From assembly GCF_001012815.1 (NCBI RefSeq), contig NZ_JYJP01000054.1, positions 1 through 64,000 on the forward strand: 64,000 nt of DNA, given 5' to 3'. The stretch is from Vibrio mexicanus (GTDB taxonomy: Bacteria; Pseudomonadota; Gammaproteobacteria; Enterobacterales; Vibrionaceae). Below, piece by piece: positions 10,320 to 19,928 of this stretch (positions are counted from its first letter, which is position 1; every line of letters begins with the position of its first letter). A program made the position numbers and the translations under genes. The notes under the pieces are model-generated. The model was given only the letters and a program-made list of their open reading frames with translations. It did not search any database and was not told the origin of the DNA.

Positions 10320-11702
10320 TAGGCTGCGCTCTCTGCCACTTTAAGCGGTTTAGATTGAGACTTTTGCTCCGACTCAGCTTGTTCAGCCACTAAACCAATA
10401 CCTTGTTTTTCAAGAATATTACGAATCGATTCTGCTTGGCTGCTCAATACGTTGTGAGCCAGTAGTAGTGGCATCGCTGCGATAAGGCCTAGTACTGTGG
10501 TCACTAGCGCCATTGAGATACCGCCCGCCATCACTTTAGGATCGCCATTACCAAATTGAGTGATCACCTGGAAGGTCTCGATCATACCAGTTACCGTACC
10601 CAGTAGACCTAGCATCGGCGCTAAAGCAGCAAGAAGCTTCAACATAGAGAGACCTTTCTCTAGGCTTGCTTGCTCATCAACCACGGTTTCAAGCAGTCGA
10701 AGCTCTAGCGCTTCCACACTGCGATGTTTGTCTTGCTCGTATACTGACAGCACACGGCCTAGAGGGTTGTTAGTTGGCGTTGCAGGTTTTTTAAGCTGCT
10801 TGCGAATCTTGCCTTTTGTCACCAATAGGCTAATACCACGAACCAAGGCAATTAATAGGCCGACTGTCAGCAAACCCAGAATGATCTTACCAACCACCCC
10901 ACCCGCTTCAAAGCGGTCTGCCAGCGTTGGCATTAAAGCAAGTTGCTCTAAAAGGAAGCCGCGAGAGGGATCGAGAGTCACCATCTCAACACTACCTGCC
11001 GAAAGCTTGTCAGCCACAGATAAAGTTGGCGGGTTCACTGGCTGCTTAACGTAGTGCTTTGCTTCTAACTTGTCGTTGTTCCACTGCAAATAGCCTTGTT
11101 CATCAACTAACCCAAAGCTACCTAAACGAGCGACACTTTTATCTGTTGCTTGTCCGTCACCATCGATGTAACGCACAGTTGTTTGAGCGATTTGGCCGCT
11201 TGCGTGATCTGTTCTTCCAGTGCTTTCCATAGACCGGTTAGCTGGGTCATTGAAGGCAGCGTGGTTGCTTCGGTAATTTCATCAACCAACTCACGATATT
11301 GCTGGGCATCCGCAGAGGTTACCGACTGCTCTAGCTCGCCTTCAAGCTCTTTGGCCGTTTGGCGAACCACGCCAAAGACTTCACCCAAGCTGCCCGTTTC
11401 TAAACGAAGCTGCTCTTCTAGCCTTGTCAGGCGATCTTCGTTTTCAGAAAAAGTCTCTGCAAGGCGAGTATTCTCTTCTTCTAGCGCTTTCTTCTTTTGC
11501 TCAAGTGTTTTCTTTAATTGAGCAAATTCTTTCTCGGTTAGCTTGAAGCCAGATTCACGTTTACGATCATGTTGAGTTTGCTCTACTGCGTGAGCTTTTG
11601 CGGTACTAGTAAGCTCAGTATTGGCCGTTGCCGATAGAGGCTCAACACCAATAACACTGCTAGAGCAGAAGATAAAGATAGCTTGTTGATTAGCTGAGTC
11701 AT
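10319..11702 (-). CDS. ttpC: TtpC, ExbB-like fourth component of the TonB system (two frameshifts)
   Basis: Restored length about 461 residues. N-terminal signal (MTQLINKLSLSSALAVLLV), then a periplasmic coiled coil (KLTEKEFAQLKKTLEQKKKA and onwards), a domain ending at TLDPSRGFLLEQLALMPTLA, and a C-terminal MotA/TolQ/ExbB domain (ALAPMLGLLGTVTGMIETFQ). This coiled coil plus ExbB architecture is that of TtpC, which vibrios require for TonB2-driven siderophore uptake. The ATG follows the DUF3450 stop directly. One base is missing near 11194 (KSLKQ to IAQTTVRYIDGDG) and another indel lies at about 11640-11680, inside the signal region; the exact site there is uncertain. Confidence 0.85.
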
Positions 11703-12491
11703 TTATTTCACCTCCGCAGAAGTTAGAGACACAGGAAGCGTAAGTAGGGTTGGAGCAATTTGCTTATCTGCAAGACGGAACGCTTGCTCTAGATCTTTAT
11801 GAGTTTTTGCATCAACCAGAAGCCACTCGTTTTGGCTTTGATCCCACGACCAGTAACGCGCACCATTTGAACTCTTAGCCAATAAAGACAAGCGACCTAG
11901 GTAGAATTTTTCAACATCAAGCTGCTGACCTTCGAATTCAATATTGCCTTGGTAAACGGCGATCTTAGTGCCGTAGTCCATTTCAATCATGTAAGCTTCT
12001 AGAATTCGACGGTATTTTTCAGCATCACTTACATCTGCGCGAGACATCATTGCTTGCAAGCCAGATACACGGTTGTTGCGTGCTTCCACTCGAATTGGAA
12101 CGTCTTGTTCAATATGGCTAGCCAGTGCATCAATCATTTGATACATCAGCGGCACCACGCCTTGACGAGTATCTTGAATTTCATCAATCTGCGACTCAAA
12201 GCTCACCACTTCTTCTTCCTGATTCGCCAATAGTGCGGTCAAGTGGTCGCGGTAAACTTCAAGGTTTTTAATCTCTTGCTCTAGCTGCTCGATCTCGGCG
12301 CGCATGGTTAGCGTTTTTTCCGAACTTGCGTCAATACGTTGCTGACTTTTCGCCGAATTTGCATGACTTTTTTCAGTCACGTTCGCAGCATTTTGTAAGT
12401 CTGATGCCCAAACTGAGCTGACAGAACTTGCCAGCATGACTGCTAAGCAAGGTTTCAAAAATTTCACAGGTTTCAACACTTTTATAACCAT
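11703..12491 (-). CDS. DUF3450 family exported protein
   Basis: 262 residues: signal peptide (LKPCLAVMLASSVSSVWA), then a long coiled-coil helix (SEKTLTMRAEIEQLEQEIKN...) and the PLMYQMIDALASHIEQDVPI segment typical of DUF3450. It is the first gene of the TtpC operon, the position it also has in V. cholerae (VC1548, from memory). A Fur box lies 19 bp upstream, so the whole operon is probably iron-repressed. Its molecular task is unknown; partnership with TtpC in the periplasm is inferred from the constant gene order. Confidence 0.85.
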   Translation of the reverse strand: MVIKVLKPVKFLKPCLAVMLASSVSSVWASDLQNAANVTEKSHANSAKSQQRIDASSEKTLTMRAEIEQLEQEIKNLEVYRDHLTALLANQEEEVVSFESQIDEIQDTRQGVVPLMYQMIDALASHIEQDVPIRVEARNNRVSGLQAMMSRADVSDAEKYRRILEAYMIEMDYGTKIAVYQGNIEFEGQQLDVEKFYLGRLSLLAKSSNGARYWSWDQSQNEWLLVDAKTHKDLEQAFRLADKQIAPTLLTLPVSLTSAEVK

Positions 12492-12509
12492 ACGTTAAGC
12501 TATTCAACA

Positions 12510-12528
12510 AATGATAAGAATTATCATT
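12510..12528. promoter_or_regulatory. Fur box of the TonB operon
   Basis: AATGATAAGAATTATCATT is a perfect inverted repeat (AATGATAA-GAA-TTATCATT) and an excellent match to the Fur consensus. It lies just upstream of the DUF3450 start at 12491. Confidence 0.9.
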
Positions 12529-12713
12529 CAAGTACCGGAATGTTACCGGAAGTCTTCTTTTTTGCAACTCAAAGCCATCTCAAAAAACGGCTTTTAACCA
12601 AGTATTTGCGACGCGTTCTCACAAACAATAGCGACAAATTAAAAATGAGAAAAATCCATTATGCCTGATACCATCCAACATTGGTTGGGCAAATAAATTA
12701 AGGTCAATTCAAT

Positions 12714-13475
12714 CTAACCACGATAGTAGAGACACACTTTGACGCCATCGATTTCGCGAACGTCAAATGCTATCTCATAAATCGCTTCCATCACCTCTTT
12801 TTGAATCACTTCGTCTACTTTGCCTGCTTTAATCACTTCACCTTTTTTCATCGCAACGATGTTATCAGAGTAGCAAGAGGCAAAATTAATATCGTGAATC
12901 ACGATGACAACGGCTTTATTCAACTCATGCGCCAATCTCTTTAGAACAGACATGATTTCTACAGAGTGTTTGATATCAAGATTGTTTAACGGTTCATCTA
13001 AGAAGACATACTCTGTGTCTTGTGCAACCACCATCGCAATGAAGGCCATTTGACGCTGACCACCACTGAGCTGATCTAGGTATTTATCTTGAATTTCAAC
13101 AATGCCAAGGTGCTCTAGTGCTTGGTCAATGACACGTTCGTCTTCTTCGGTCAATCGACCTTGAGAATGAGGAAAGCGCCCAAACGACACGAGCTCTCGA
13201 ACTGTAAAGCGCATGTTGATGTTGTTCGACTGACGCAGCACAGATAGGCGCTTTGCGAGCTCTTTGGTATCCCATTGTGCAAGTAGCTTATCGCCAATCA
13301 CCACTTCGCCCGCATCGCTTTCGGTTAAGCGGCTCGCCATTGAAAGCAAGGTACTTTTACCTGCACCATTTGGGCCAATGATGGAGGTGACTTCCCCCTT
13401 TGGAAAAAGCGCATCTGCGTCTTTTACAACAAACTGACCGCCATATTGTTTACTTAATCCGGTTAATTTAATCAT
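12714..13475 (-). CDS. Ferric-siderophore ABC transporter ATPase (VctC/FatE-like)
   Basis: 253 residues with Walker A GPNGAGKSTL (about residues 33-42), signature LSGGQRQMAF, Walker B YVFLDEP and the His switch VIHDINF. It is a FecE/BtuD-type ATPase that powers import of ferric siderophores through the two membrane proteins encoded just upstream. Spacing to the preceding permease gene is 18 bp. The order binding protein-permease-permease-ATPase is that of vctPDGC of V. cholerae, but the siderophore carried here cannot be told. Confidence 0.92.
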   Translation of the reverse strand: MIKLTGLSKQYGGQFVVKDADALFPKGEVTSIIGPNGAGKSTLLSMASRLTESDAGEVVIGDKLLAQWDTKELAKRLSVLRQSNNINMRFTVRELVSFGRFPHSQGRLTEEDERVIDQALEHLGIVEIQDKYLDQLSGGQRQMAFIAMVVAQDTEYVFLDEPLNNLDIKHSVEIMSVLKRLAHELNKAVVIVIHDINFASCYSDNIVAMKKGEVIKAGKVDEVIQKEVMEAIYEIAFDVREIDGVKVCLYYRG

Positions 13476-13493
13476 GCTAGTTAATTCGGTTTC

Positions 13494-14426
13494 TCATGAG
13501 TAGGAACAAGAAATAGCTGCCCCAACTAAGTTAATAATCACACTGATTGTGGTTTGGAAAGCCAGAACCTTTTCAACAAACCATTGGCCAGTAACCAACA
13601 AGAATACCGCTAGCAAGCTGCTGGCAATGATCAAGAATCGGTGTTGGTAACTCTTAAAGATTTCACGCGTTAAGCTCACAGTGATTAAGCCAAAGAAAAG
13701 TACCGGCCCCACCAATGCGGTGGAGATCGCGATCATCACGGTAATCAGGATCATAATGCGTTGAGTGAGCTGTTTAGTGTTTACCCCTAAGCTTGTTGCA
13801 TTATCGATACCAAGCCAAAGCACATCAAGCTGCGATGAGTAGTAAAATAGTAACGCTAAACAAATAGAGAGAGGAATCAAACTCCAATAAACCAATTTGG
13901 CGTTGATGTTATTAAAGCTTGCAAACATAGCATCCTGAATGGCCGTAAACTCACTTGGGTCCACTAGCATGGTCATAAAGTTGGTTACGCTGCTAAACAG
14001 ACTTCCGCAAACAATACCAATCAATAGCAAAGTAAACACATTGCTGTCTTGTCGCTTAAAATAGAAATGGAATAGCAGTAAAGAGAAGCCAATCATCACG
14101 CCCGTTGAGAGCGCAAAGTTGGTCATTGCATTCACGACCAAGAAACTCGTACTGCCGAAAATAACCACAATCAAAACCTGAACCATGGTGTACAGGGCAT
14201 CAAAACCAAGGATTGATGGTGTTAGAATACGGTTGTTGGTGATGGTCTGAAATACCAACGAGGAAGCAGAGATCGCAACTGCTGCTAAAACTATCGCCAG
14301 TACTTTTGGAATTCGACGAGACAAGAAGAACTGGTAGTTATCCATTGTCAGGCCTTGGCCTATAAACCAACCGATAATACCCACACAAGCAACGATCAAT
14401 AGAAATATTTTGTTGATATCACGCAT
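13494..14426 (-). CDS. FecCD-family siderophore ABC permease (VctG-like)
   Basis: 310 residues with about nine hydrophobic helices and FecCD family features (FQTITNNRILTPSILGFDAL near the N-terminus; VGPVLFFGLITVSLTREIFK near the C-terminus). Integral membrane half of the ferric-siderophore importer. Its start overlaps the end of the preceding permease gene by eight bases, so the two are translated in a coupled way. Confidence 0.92.
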   Translation of the reverse strand: MRDINKIFLLIVACVGIIGWFIGQGLTMDNYQFFLSRRIPKVLAIVLAAVAISASSLVFQTITNNRILTPSILGFDALYTMVQVLIVVIFGSTSFLVVNAMTNFALSTGVMIGFSLLLFHFYFKRQDSNVFTLLLIGIVCGSLFSSVTNFMTMLVDPSEFTAIQDAMFASFNNINAKLVYWSLIPLSICLALLFYYSSQLDVLWLGIDNATSLGVNTKQLTQRIMILITVMIAISTALVGPVLFFGLITVSLTREIFKSYQHRFLIIASSLLAVFLLVTGQWFVEKVLAFQTTISVIINLVGAAISCSYS

Positions 14427-15377
14427 TGGCTCTATCTCTTAAAACTAGGTAGATAAATAGAGCACCACCAAAGATGCTGATGATCATTGAGATTGGCATC
14501 TCATAAGGGAAGATAATCACGCGGCCCAATATGTCGCAAGCCAGCACCAACACGACACCCCAGTAGGCTGTCCACGGTAAAATGCGTTTCATGTTATCGC
14601 CCATAAACAACGAAACGACGTTGGGAACAATGAGGCCCAAGAAAGGAATAACGCCCACGATCATCACAACCGCGGAAGAACTCACCGCCACCAACATCAC
14701 ACCGATAAAGACAATTTTTTGATAGTTAAGGCCGATGTTCTTAGCAAAACTCTCTCCAACACTTACAGCGCTGAACTGCTGCGCAAAGAAATAAGCCAGC
14801 AGACACGCAGGAATTGCGAGGTACAAGATTTCATAGTTTCCTTGCAACACACTCGCGAAGTTCGCCGTCGTCCAAGAAGACATGGTCTGAACTAAATCAA
14901 ACTTGTAAGCGATAAAGGTGGTGAGTGCCGAAATCACATTACCGTACATAATGCCGATCAAAGGAACGAGTACCGCGTTCTTAAATTTCAACCGCTGCAA
15001 AAACTGAACAAACAGCAAGGTACCAGCGACAGAGAAAGTGAAGATAAAACCTAAGTGCGCCCACTGGCTGTCACCACCTAAAAAGATGAGCCCATGACAT
15101 AGCCAAACAAAGCGCAGTCAATAGTGCCAACGGTCGATGGTGAAGCGAATCGGTTTTGAACGATCTGCTGCATGATTAAACCTGCAACGCTTAAACCAGC
15201 GCCAGCAAGAATAATGGCAATGAGTCTCGGAAGTCGGCTTACGACAAAGATTGTGTAAGCATGTTCGTCACCCTGAAATAAGCCAGCAATAGAAACATCT
15301 GCAACTCCTAAAACCAGCGAAGTGAATGCTAGGCAGGCAAGAAGTACAAAAGCAGAGAGTGATTGAAAGGAAAACAT
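14419..15377 (-). CDS. FecCD-family siderophore ABC permease (VctD-like, one frameshift)
   Basis: Restored length about 319 residues, normal for FecCD permeases. The first part (SVAGLIMQQIVQNRFASPST; DCALFGYVMG) stops at 15078 because one base is missing in CCC at 15091-15093; adding a G on the minus strand gives GLIFLGGDSQWAHLGF and joins to the second part (GVIPFLGLIVPNVVSLFMGD). It pairs with the other permease in the membrane. A strong hairpin separates it from the binding-protein gene. Confidence 0.88.
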
Positions 15378-15425
15378 TGATTGCCCAATGGAAAATAAGA
15401 AACTGATATAGTGGTTTTATTATGA

Positions 15426-15453
15426 GAATCTGGCCAAAAGCTTGGCCAGATTC
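15426..15453 (-). promoter_or_regulatory. Intercistronic hairpin between binding-protein and permease genes
   Basis: Perfect 12-bp inverted repeat GAATCTGGCCAA-AAGC-TTGGCCAGATTC, 15 bp after the binding-protein stop. On the minus strand it is followed by CTCATAATAAAACC and not by a T run, so it looks like an mRNA-stabilising or partial-termination element rather than a full terminator. Confidence 0.7.
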
Positions 15454-15467
15454 GATTTATAGGGGGA

Positions 15468-16388
15468 TTAATTAACCGCTTTACTTACGTCATTGATCAT
15501 GGTTTGAGTCGCAGTCACACCGCCACCAGAGATGTACCATGCGTTTGAATCGATGTAGACAATTTTCTTGTTCTGAGCTGCTGGCGTAGAGTTCACTAGC
15601 GTGTTGTTAAACAGAGCCTTCGCTTTACCCTCGCCTCGGCCAATCGCCTGTTCGCGGTCTAGAACAAACATCACTTCTGGCTTTGCATCTGAGATGTATT
15701 CAAAAGAGATAAGGTTGCCGTGCGCACCTTCAATAGGCGCTACATTTTGACTGGTTGATTCAGCAAAACCGAAATCATCAAAAACGATAGAGAAACGGCT
15801 GCCCTTGTTGTACATCGCAACATTGTTGCCGTTGTTCATCACCATCAGCGCATTCAGTTGCTCTTTCACCACTTTGCTAGACACATCGTCAAGCTGAGCT
15901 TGTGTTTCAGCAATTAAAGATTCTACGTTTTGCTCTTTATTGAATAGCTTACCTAGCATACGCCAGTTAGCTTGCGTATCTTGCCAATACTGACCGTTGT
16001 CCACATAGAACATAACTGTTGGAGCGATTTTGTTTAGCTCATCGTAAAGACGCAGCATACGGTTTTCTGCAATGATGACATCAGGTTTAAGAGTGAAAAT
16101 CGCTTCAAAATCTGGTTCACCCACTGAACCTGTATTTGTGGTCGACGTTTTGTACTCACTTAAGTAACTAGGTAATAAAGAGTGCGGTGCGCCAACAGGC
16201 TGAACACCAATGCGATCCAACACGTCTAAACTACCATTTCCTAGTACCACAACTCTTTGAGGTACTTGTTCAAAAGTGGTTGTTCCCTTGAAGTGCTCGA
16301 TAGTGATAGATGCAGCTTGAGTGCTCATTGTCACTAATGCCGCGCAAGCCACTGCTAATCGCATTACGCTCTTTAGCACGTTAGTCAT
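15468..16388 (-). CDS. Ferric-siderophore periplasmic binding protein (VctP/FatB-like)
   Basis: About 306 residues. Signal peptide MRLAVACAALVTMSTQA, then a class III binding protein: ERHFKG-like ITIEHFKGTTTFEQVPQRVV, the hinge region and C-lobe with FEAIFTLKPDVIIAENRM. It captures ferric siderophore in the periplasm and hands it to the FecCD permeases. AAGGA stands before the ATG at 16388, which is preferred to the in-frame upstream ATG at 16442; that extension would run into the Fur box. First gene of the importer operon. Confidence 0.92.
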   Translation of the reverse strand: MTNVLKSVMRLAVACAALVTMSTQAASITIEHFKGTTTFEQVPQRVVVLGNGSLDVLDRIGVQPVGAPHSLLPSYLSEYKTSTTNTGSVGEPDFEAIFTLKPDVIIAENRMLRLYDELNKIAPTVMFYVDNGQYWQDTQANWRMLGKLFNKEQNVESLIAETQAQLDDVSSKVVKEQLNALMVMNNGNNVAMYNKGSRFSIVFDDFGFAESTSQNVAPIEGAHGNLISFEYISDAKPEVMFVLDREQAIGRGEGKAKALFNNTLVNSTPAAQNKKIVYIDSNAWYISGGGVTATQTMINDVSKAVN

Positions 16389-16446
16389 ATTTAAGTCCTT
16401 AATCATCCAGATATTCTGAGCGTGCAACATTACACTCATCACTAAT

Positions 16447-16465
16447 GGGAATCAATATCATTTAC
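16447..16465. promoter_or_regulatory. Fur box upstream of siderophore-binding protein
   Basis: GGGAATCAATATCATTTAC, about 60 bp upstream of the binding-protein ATG; nearly the same sequence as the box at 4925 before the receptor. Confidence 0.75.
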
Positions 16466-16651
16466 ACTTTCATTTTTAATCTTATTTATTCTTGATCAAG
16501 GAATTGAATTAATAAATAAGTTAGCACGCCAGATCTATTTAAATTTTATATTTCACAAACAGTTAGCATTTATGTTCCTGATTGGCCCTCTAAACTGGCA
16601 AACAAAAGTGTGTTCGTCCCCCTTTTCTCCAAACAAATTTGTGGTAATCTA

Positions 16652-16670
16652 AATGATAAGAATACTCATT
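16652..16670. promoter_or_regulatory. Fur box upstream of siderophore-interacting protein
   Basis: AATGATAAGAATACTCATT, 15 bp before the ATG at 16685 and close to the perfect box at 12510 (two differences). Confidence 0.8.
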
Positions 16671-16684
16671 AACCAAGTTGTAAC

Positions 16685-17464
16685 ATGTCAAAACCAGTGC
16701 CTATCCTGCTTACGGTCAACTCCTCAACCCAGATATCTGCGAACATGCAGCGCATTCAATTATCTGGCGATGAGCTTGAACGCTACCCTACTCATTGCGC
16801 TGGCGGTTACATCAAACTCCTGTTTAATCACAACGGCGGAACAGACTTAACTGGCTACTCTCCGGAAAATCGTCCAGTCATGCGCACTTACACGATTCGC
16901 TCTTTTGATTCTGCTGCATTAACCATGGACGTTGATTTTGTTCGACACGAATGTAACGACGACAAATCAGGATTTGCCGCCAAATGGGCAATGAATGCGA
17001 AACCGGGTGACACTATTCATGTTGGCGGTCCTGGCACAATAAAGAGTCATAACCTCGAAGCAGATTGGTTCATGATGGTTGCTGATATGACAGCTCTTCC
17101 AGCTCTATCTGCCAAGGTGAAAGAGCTGCCAAGCGATGCTAAAGGCTACGCCGTGATTAAAGTGATTGACGAAGCGGATATTGTCGAAATTGAAGCACCT
17201 GAAGGACTTGAAGTTCTCTGGATTACAGGCAATGACTCTCTGTCAGATAAGGTAAAGAGTTTAACTTGGTTAGAAGGCGAGGTTTCTGTATGGAGTGCCT
17301 CTGAATTCGATGATATGCGAGCACTTCGTCAATACTTCCGTAACGACAAAAATGTAGATCGAGACAATATCTACATCAGTAGTTATTGGAAACAGGGCGT
17401 GACCGAAGACGGCCACAAGGTTATCAAACAGGAAGATGCGATCGAGAAAGAAAGCCGAGCTTAG
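16685..17464 (+). CDS. Siderophore-interacting protein (ViuB/SIP FAD reductase)
   Basis: 259 residues of the SIP family, which use FAD and NAD(P)H or ferredoxin to reduce and release iron from internalised siderophores. The FAD-binding motif is seen in RPVMRTYTIRSF, followed by DFVRH and the PGDTIHVGGPG loop; the C-terminal lobe contains YISSYWKQGVTEDGHKV, conserved in the family. Cytoplasmic. It is divergent from the binding-protein operon, each side having its own Fur box, and completes the uptake route receptor-TonB-ABC-reductase in this island. Confidence 0.92.
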   Translation: MSKPVPILLTVNSSTQISANMQRIQLSGDELERYPTHCAGGYIKLLFNHNGGTDLTGYSPENRPVMRTYTIRSFDSAALTMDVDFVRHECNDDKSGFAAKWAMNAKPGDTIHVGGPGTIKSHNLEADWFMMVADMTALPALSAKVKELPSDAKGYAVIKVIDEADIVEIEAPEGLEVLWITGNDSLSDKVKSLTWLEGEVSVWSASEFDDMRALRQYFRNDKNVDRDNIYISSYWKQGVTEDGHKVIKQEDAIEKESRA

Positions 17465-17557
17465 GCCCTAAGATAGCTCCTAAGATAGTTCCTAAGAAAA
17501 CACCCTATAATTGTAACGAACACCCAGTTAAATAAGCTGTAACTAAGGTAGTCACTC

Positions 17558-18019
17558 ATGGCAAAAACATTGTGCAAACTCCCAAGGCGAGAACTTCGAA
17601 GTAATATTGGAGAAGTGCAAAACTCAGCGACTAGCGAGTACTATGTTTGCCAAGCGTGCTCTCGCATTACCTCGATGGCGAACCAAGTCTGCAAGCCTAA
17701 AGCTCTGGTTGTTAACGCTGTTAAGCCAGCGCCGCAACCTGATTCTGCAAACGATGCTTCTTTAGATCAAGCCGTTGGTGTCGGCGTACAGTACTTCGAT
17801 GATTTTTCTGGAATAGTTGCTAGCAACAACAAAGCCTCCTCAGATGGTTCATCTGACAATGACCTAGAAACAGCGCCAAGCAACGTGACTAAGTTTAAGC
17901 CGCTCAGTAAGAAGAAAAGTCATAAAAAGCGTATTAAAAAGCTCGCAAAAATACAGAAAAAGCAGGACAAGATTCAGCGTAAACTCGAAAAACAGTTCTT
18001 AAAGCTCGCTTCTAGCTAA
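17558..18019 (+). CDS. Lysine-rich hypothetical protein with CxxC
   Basis: 153 residues, not recognised. The N-terminal third has a CQAC pair plus Cys at two other positions (KTLCKLPRR and NQVCKPKAL), which could bind a metal. The middle is acidic, serine-rich and low complexity. The last 40 residues are strongly basic (KKKSHKKRIKKLAKIQKKQ), probably a helix, possibly nucleic-acid binding. No signal peptide. It ends at its own strong terminator and is 93 bp behind the SIP gene, without a visible Fur box of its own. Confidence 0.75.
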   Translation: MAKTLCKLPRRELRSNIGEVQNSATSEYYVCQACSRITSMANQVCKPKALVVNAVKPAPQPDSANDASLDQAVGVGVQYFDDFSGIVASNNKASSDGSSDNDLETAPSNVTKFKPLSKKKSHKKRIKKLAKIQKKQDKIQRKLEKQFLKLASS

Positions 18020-18043
18020 CTCCCAGAACAAAGCATTTCTACT

Positions 18044-18087
18044 TTGGCCACTTAACGATAAGTAATCATTAAGTGGCCAAATTTTTT
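18044..18087 (+). terminator. Rho-independent terminator
   Basis: 12-bp perfect stem TTGGCCACTTAA ... TTAAGTGGCCAA with a 13-nt loop, then ATTTTTT, 25 bp after the stop at 18019. Confidence 0.9.
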
Positions 18088-18423
18088 GGTGTTTCTACTC
18101 TATTCAGAAACACAAAAGGCCAAAAGTATAGACCTCATTTTTTCACCTCGCCTCCCGCTCAGTTGCATATCAATTTAGACCAATAATTTATTTTGGTCGT
18201 TCTGAGCAGTTTTATCTATAACCATTCTCCTACCCACCCATGTAAAAATCTTCAAGATCAGACTGACTCAAAATAAAACAGCATTTCTTGCCCTTCACAT
18301 TTGCTTGATTTTATAAACTTCGAGCAATGAAATTAACGCCATTCTCAAAAATGCAACTAATCTGATACTGAGTCGAAAATTGTCGGCTTAAAACGTCAAA
18401 ATGAACAATTACAAGGAGTCACT
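18088..18423. other. Intergenic region upstream of the DUF1800 gene
   Basis: About 335 bp, rather AT-rich. Apart from the ribosome binding site AAGGAG directly before the ATG at 18424, no gene, repeat or clear operator was seen. Confidence 0.4.
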
Positions 18424-19923
18424 ATGGAAAACTTGACCTACAAACAGGCTTCACGTTTCCTAGACTTAGCAACAATGGGGGTTCGTCCTCAAGATGTTGA
18501 CGACCTACTCTCATTAGACAGCAAACAGGCTTGGCTAGAACAACAATTAACCGCCCCTTTCGCCGTACATACGGACAGAGTGGCATACCAAAAATCACAA
18601 CGCGGAGAAACTGAATCAACCCAAGAAATGCGCGTGGGCGCCTGGTTCGATATCGCTTTTTGGAGCGGCGCTCAACTCAGACAGCGTATGGCCTTCGCCT
18701 TAAGCCAGATCGTCGTGGTCAATGACAGAGACGCTCAACTCGCCCCTTACCCTGAAGGGGTCGCCAATTATTATGATCTACTCACTAAGTATGCGTTCAG
18801 CGATTATAAAACCTTGCTCTACCATGTTACTCGCTCACCCATAATGGGCCACTTTCTCACCATGGTGGGCAATCTGCCCAAATCGGAAACTGGTGTAAAC
18901 CCAGACCAAAACTACGCCCGTGAAGTGATGCAACTCTTCACCATTGGCCTAGAGGAGCTTAACCTAGATGGCACCAAGAAGTTGGATACAGATGGCCTGC
19001 CAATAGCGACCTACGATGATACCGACATTGAAAACATGGCGAGAGTGTTCACTGGCTGGTTCATGAGCAACGGCAGTATGCTTGAACCCATGGTCGCGGA
19101 TGATACTTATCACGACCAAAATGCCAAAACCATTCTCGGGCAATCGGTGCCTGCCGGGCTTAGCGCTGAGCAAGAACTCGACACCGTATTGGATATTTTG
19201 GTCAACCATCCCAACACCGCTCCTTTTATCAGTAAATTTCTCATTCAACGCTTTGTGACTTCCAATCCTCTTCCAGAGTATGTGCAAAGAGTCGCGAATG
19301 TGTTTATTCAAACCCGAGGTAACCTTGGCGAGGTGATTACGGCAATACTTCTCGACCCACAAGTCGATGTAGAAAACAGCGTCCATCGCGCCAAGCTGAG
19401 AGAGCCGATTCTCGCCATGACCCACCTATGCAGGGCATTAGATTGCAAGCCCGGAAACAACGGGTTAATCACTTATGATGCACTGCTCTATCGAGATACA
19501 TTCAATCAATATCCTCTTGGTGCCCCTTCCGTTTTTAATTTTTATTCTCCAGATCACCAACCGCCCGGCGCACTTGCCGAGCAAGGTTTAGCATCGCCGG
19601 AGCTTGAGATCATCGACTGGAATCAAGTGATTAAAATGAGTAATTTGACATGGAAGTTAGTGCAAGATAACGGCTACAAAACAGGTTCAAACAGCAAGCA
19701 AGAGTTGTATCCCCAAGTCTCTGACTTTACCAATATTGCCGGTGACTATAACGCCTTGGTAACGTTGATCTGCAATCGGTTCTTTCACGGAGAGCTTCCT
19801 ACCGACATAGCACCAAGACTAGAAGCCTTATGGAGTGCAAAGAACAGCAACAACAAGCCTTACGCCGTAGCACCCATGATCTATCTGGCCTTTGTCTCAC
19901 CTAACTTTATGGTACAGGAGTAA
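18424..19923 (+). CDS. DUF1800 family protein
   Basis: 499 residues. Family landmarks are AQLRQRMAFALSQIVVVN, NYAREVMQLFTIGLEELNLD and VFTGWFMSNGS. DUF1800 proteins are found throughout bacteria as a pair with DUF1501 proteins; their function is not settled, though links to cell envelope or polysaccharide have been proposed. There is no obvious signal peptide at the start chosen (AAGGAG 7 bp before the ATG), unlike its Tat-exported partner. The next gene begins 5 bp after the stop, so the two are certainly one operon. Confidence 0.88.
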   Translation: MENLTYKQASRFLDLATMGVRPQDVDDLLSLDSKQAWLEQQLTAPFAVHTDRVAYQKSQRGETESTQEMRVGAWFDIAFWSGAQLRQRMAFALSQIVVVNDRDAQLAPYPEGVANYYDLLTKYAFSDYKTLLYHVTRSPIMGHFLTMVGNLPKSETGVNPDQNYAREVMQLFTIGLEELNLDGTKKLDTDGLPIATYDDTDIENMARVFTGWFMSNGSMLEPMVADDTYHDQNAKTILGQSVPAGLSAEQELDTVLDILVNHPNTAPFISKFLIQRFVTSNPLPEYVQRVANVFIQTRGNLGEVITAILLDPQVDVENSVHRAKLREPILAMTHLCRALDCKPGNNGLITYDALLYRDTFNQYPLGAPSVFNFYSPDHQPPGALAEQGLASPELEIIDWNQVIKMSNLTWKLVQDNGYKTGSNSKQELYPQVSDFTNIAGDYNALVTLICNRFFHGELPTDIAPRLEALWSAKNSNNKPYAVAPMIYLAFVSPNFMVQE

Positions 19924-19928
19924 CGACG

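Noticed and set aside
10560..11054. Long plus-strand open frame opposite ttpC (and similar ones opposite 34323-35138, 2338-2649 and elsewhere).
   Set aside because: Shadow frames of real genes: low-complexity Ser/Arg composition, no ribosome sites and no family similarity.
12640..12700. Small hairpin CCAAC-ATTG-GTTGG downstream of the ABC ATPase gene.
   Set aside because: The stem is only five pairs with no clear T run on the minus strand; too weak to call a terminator.
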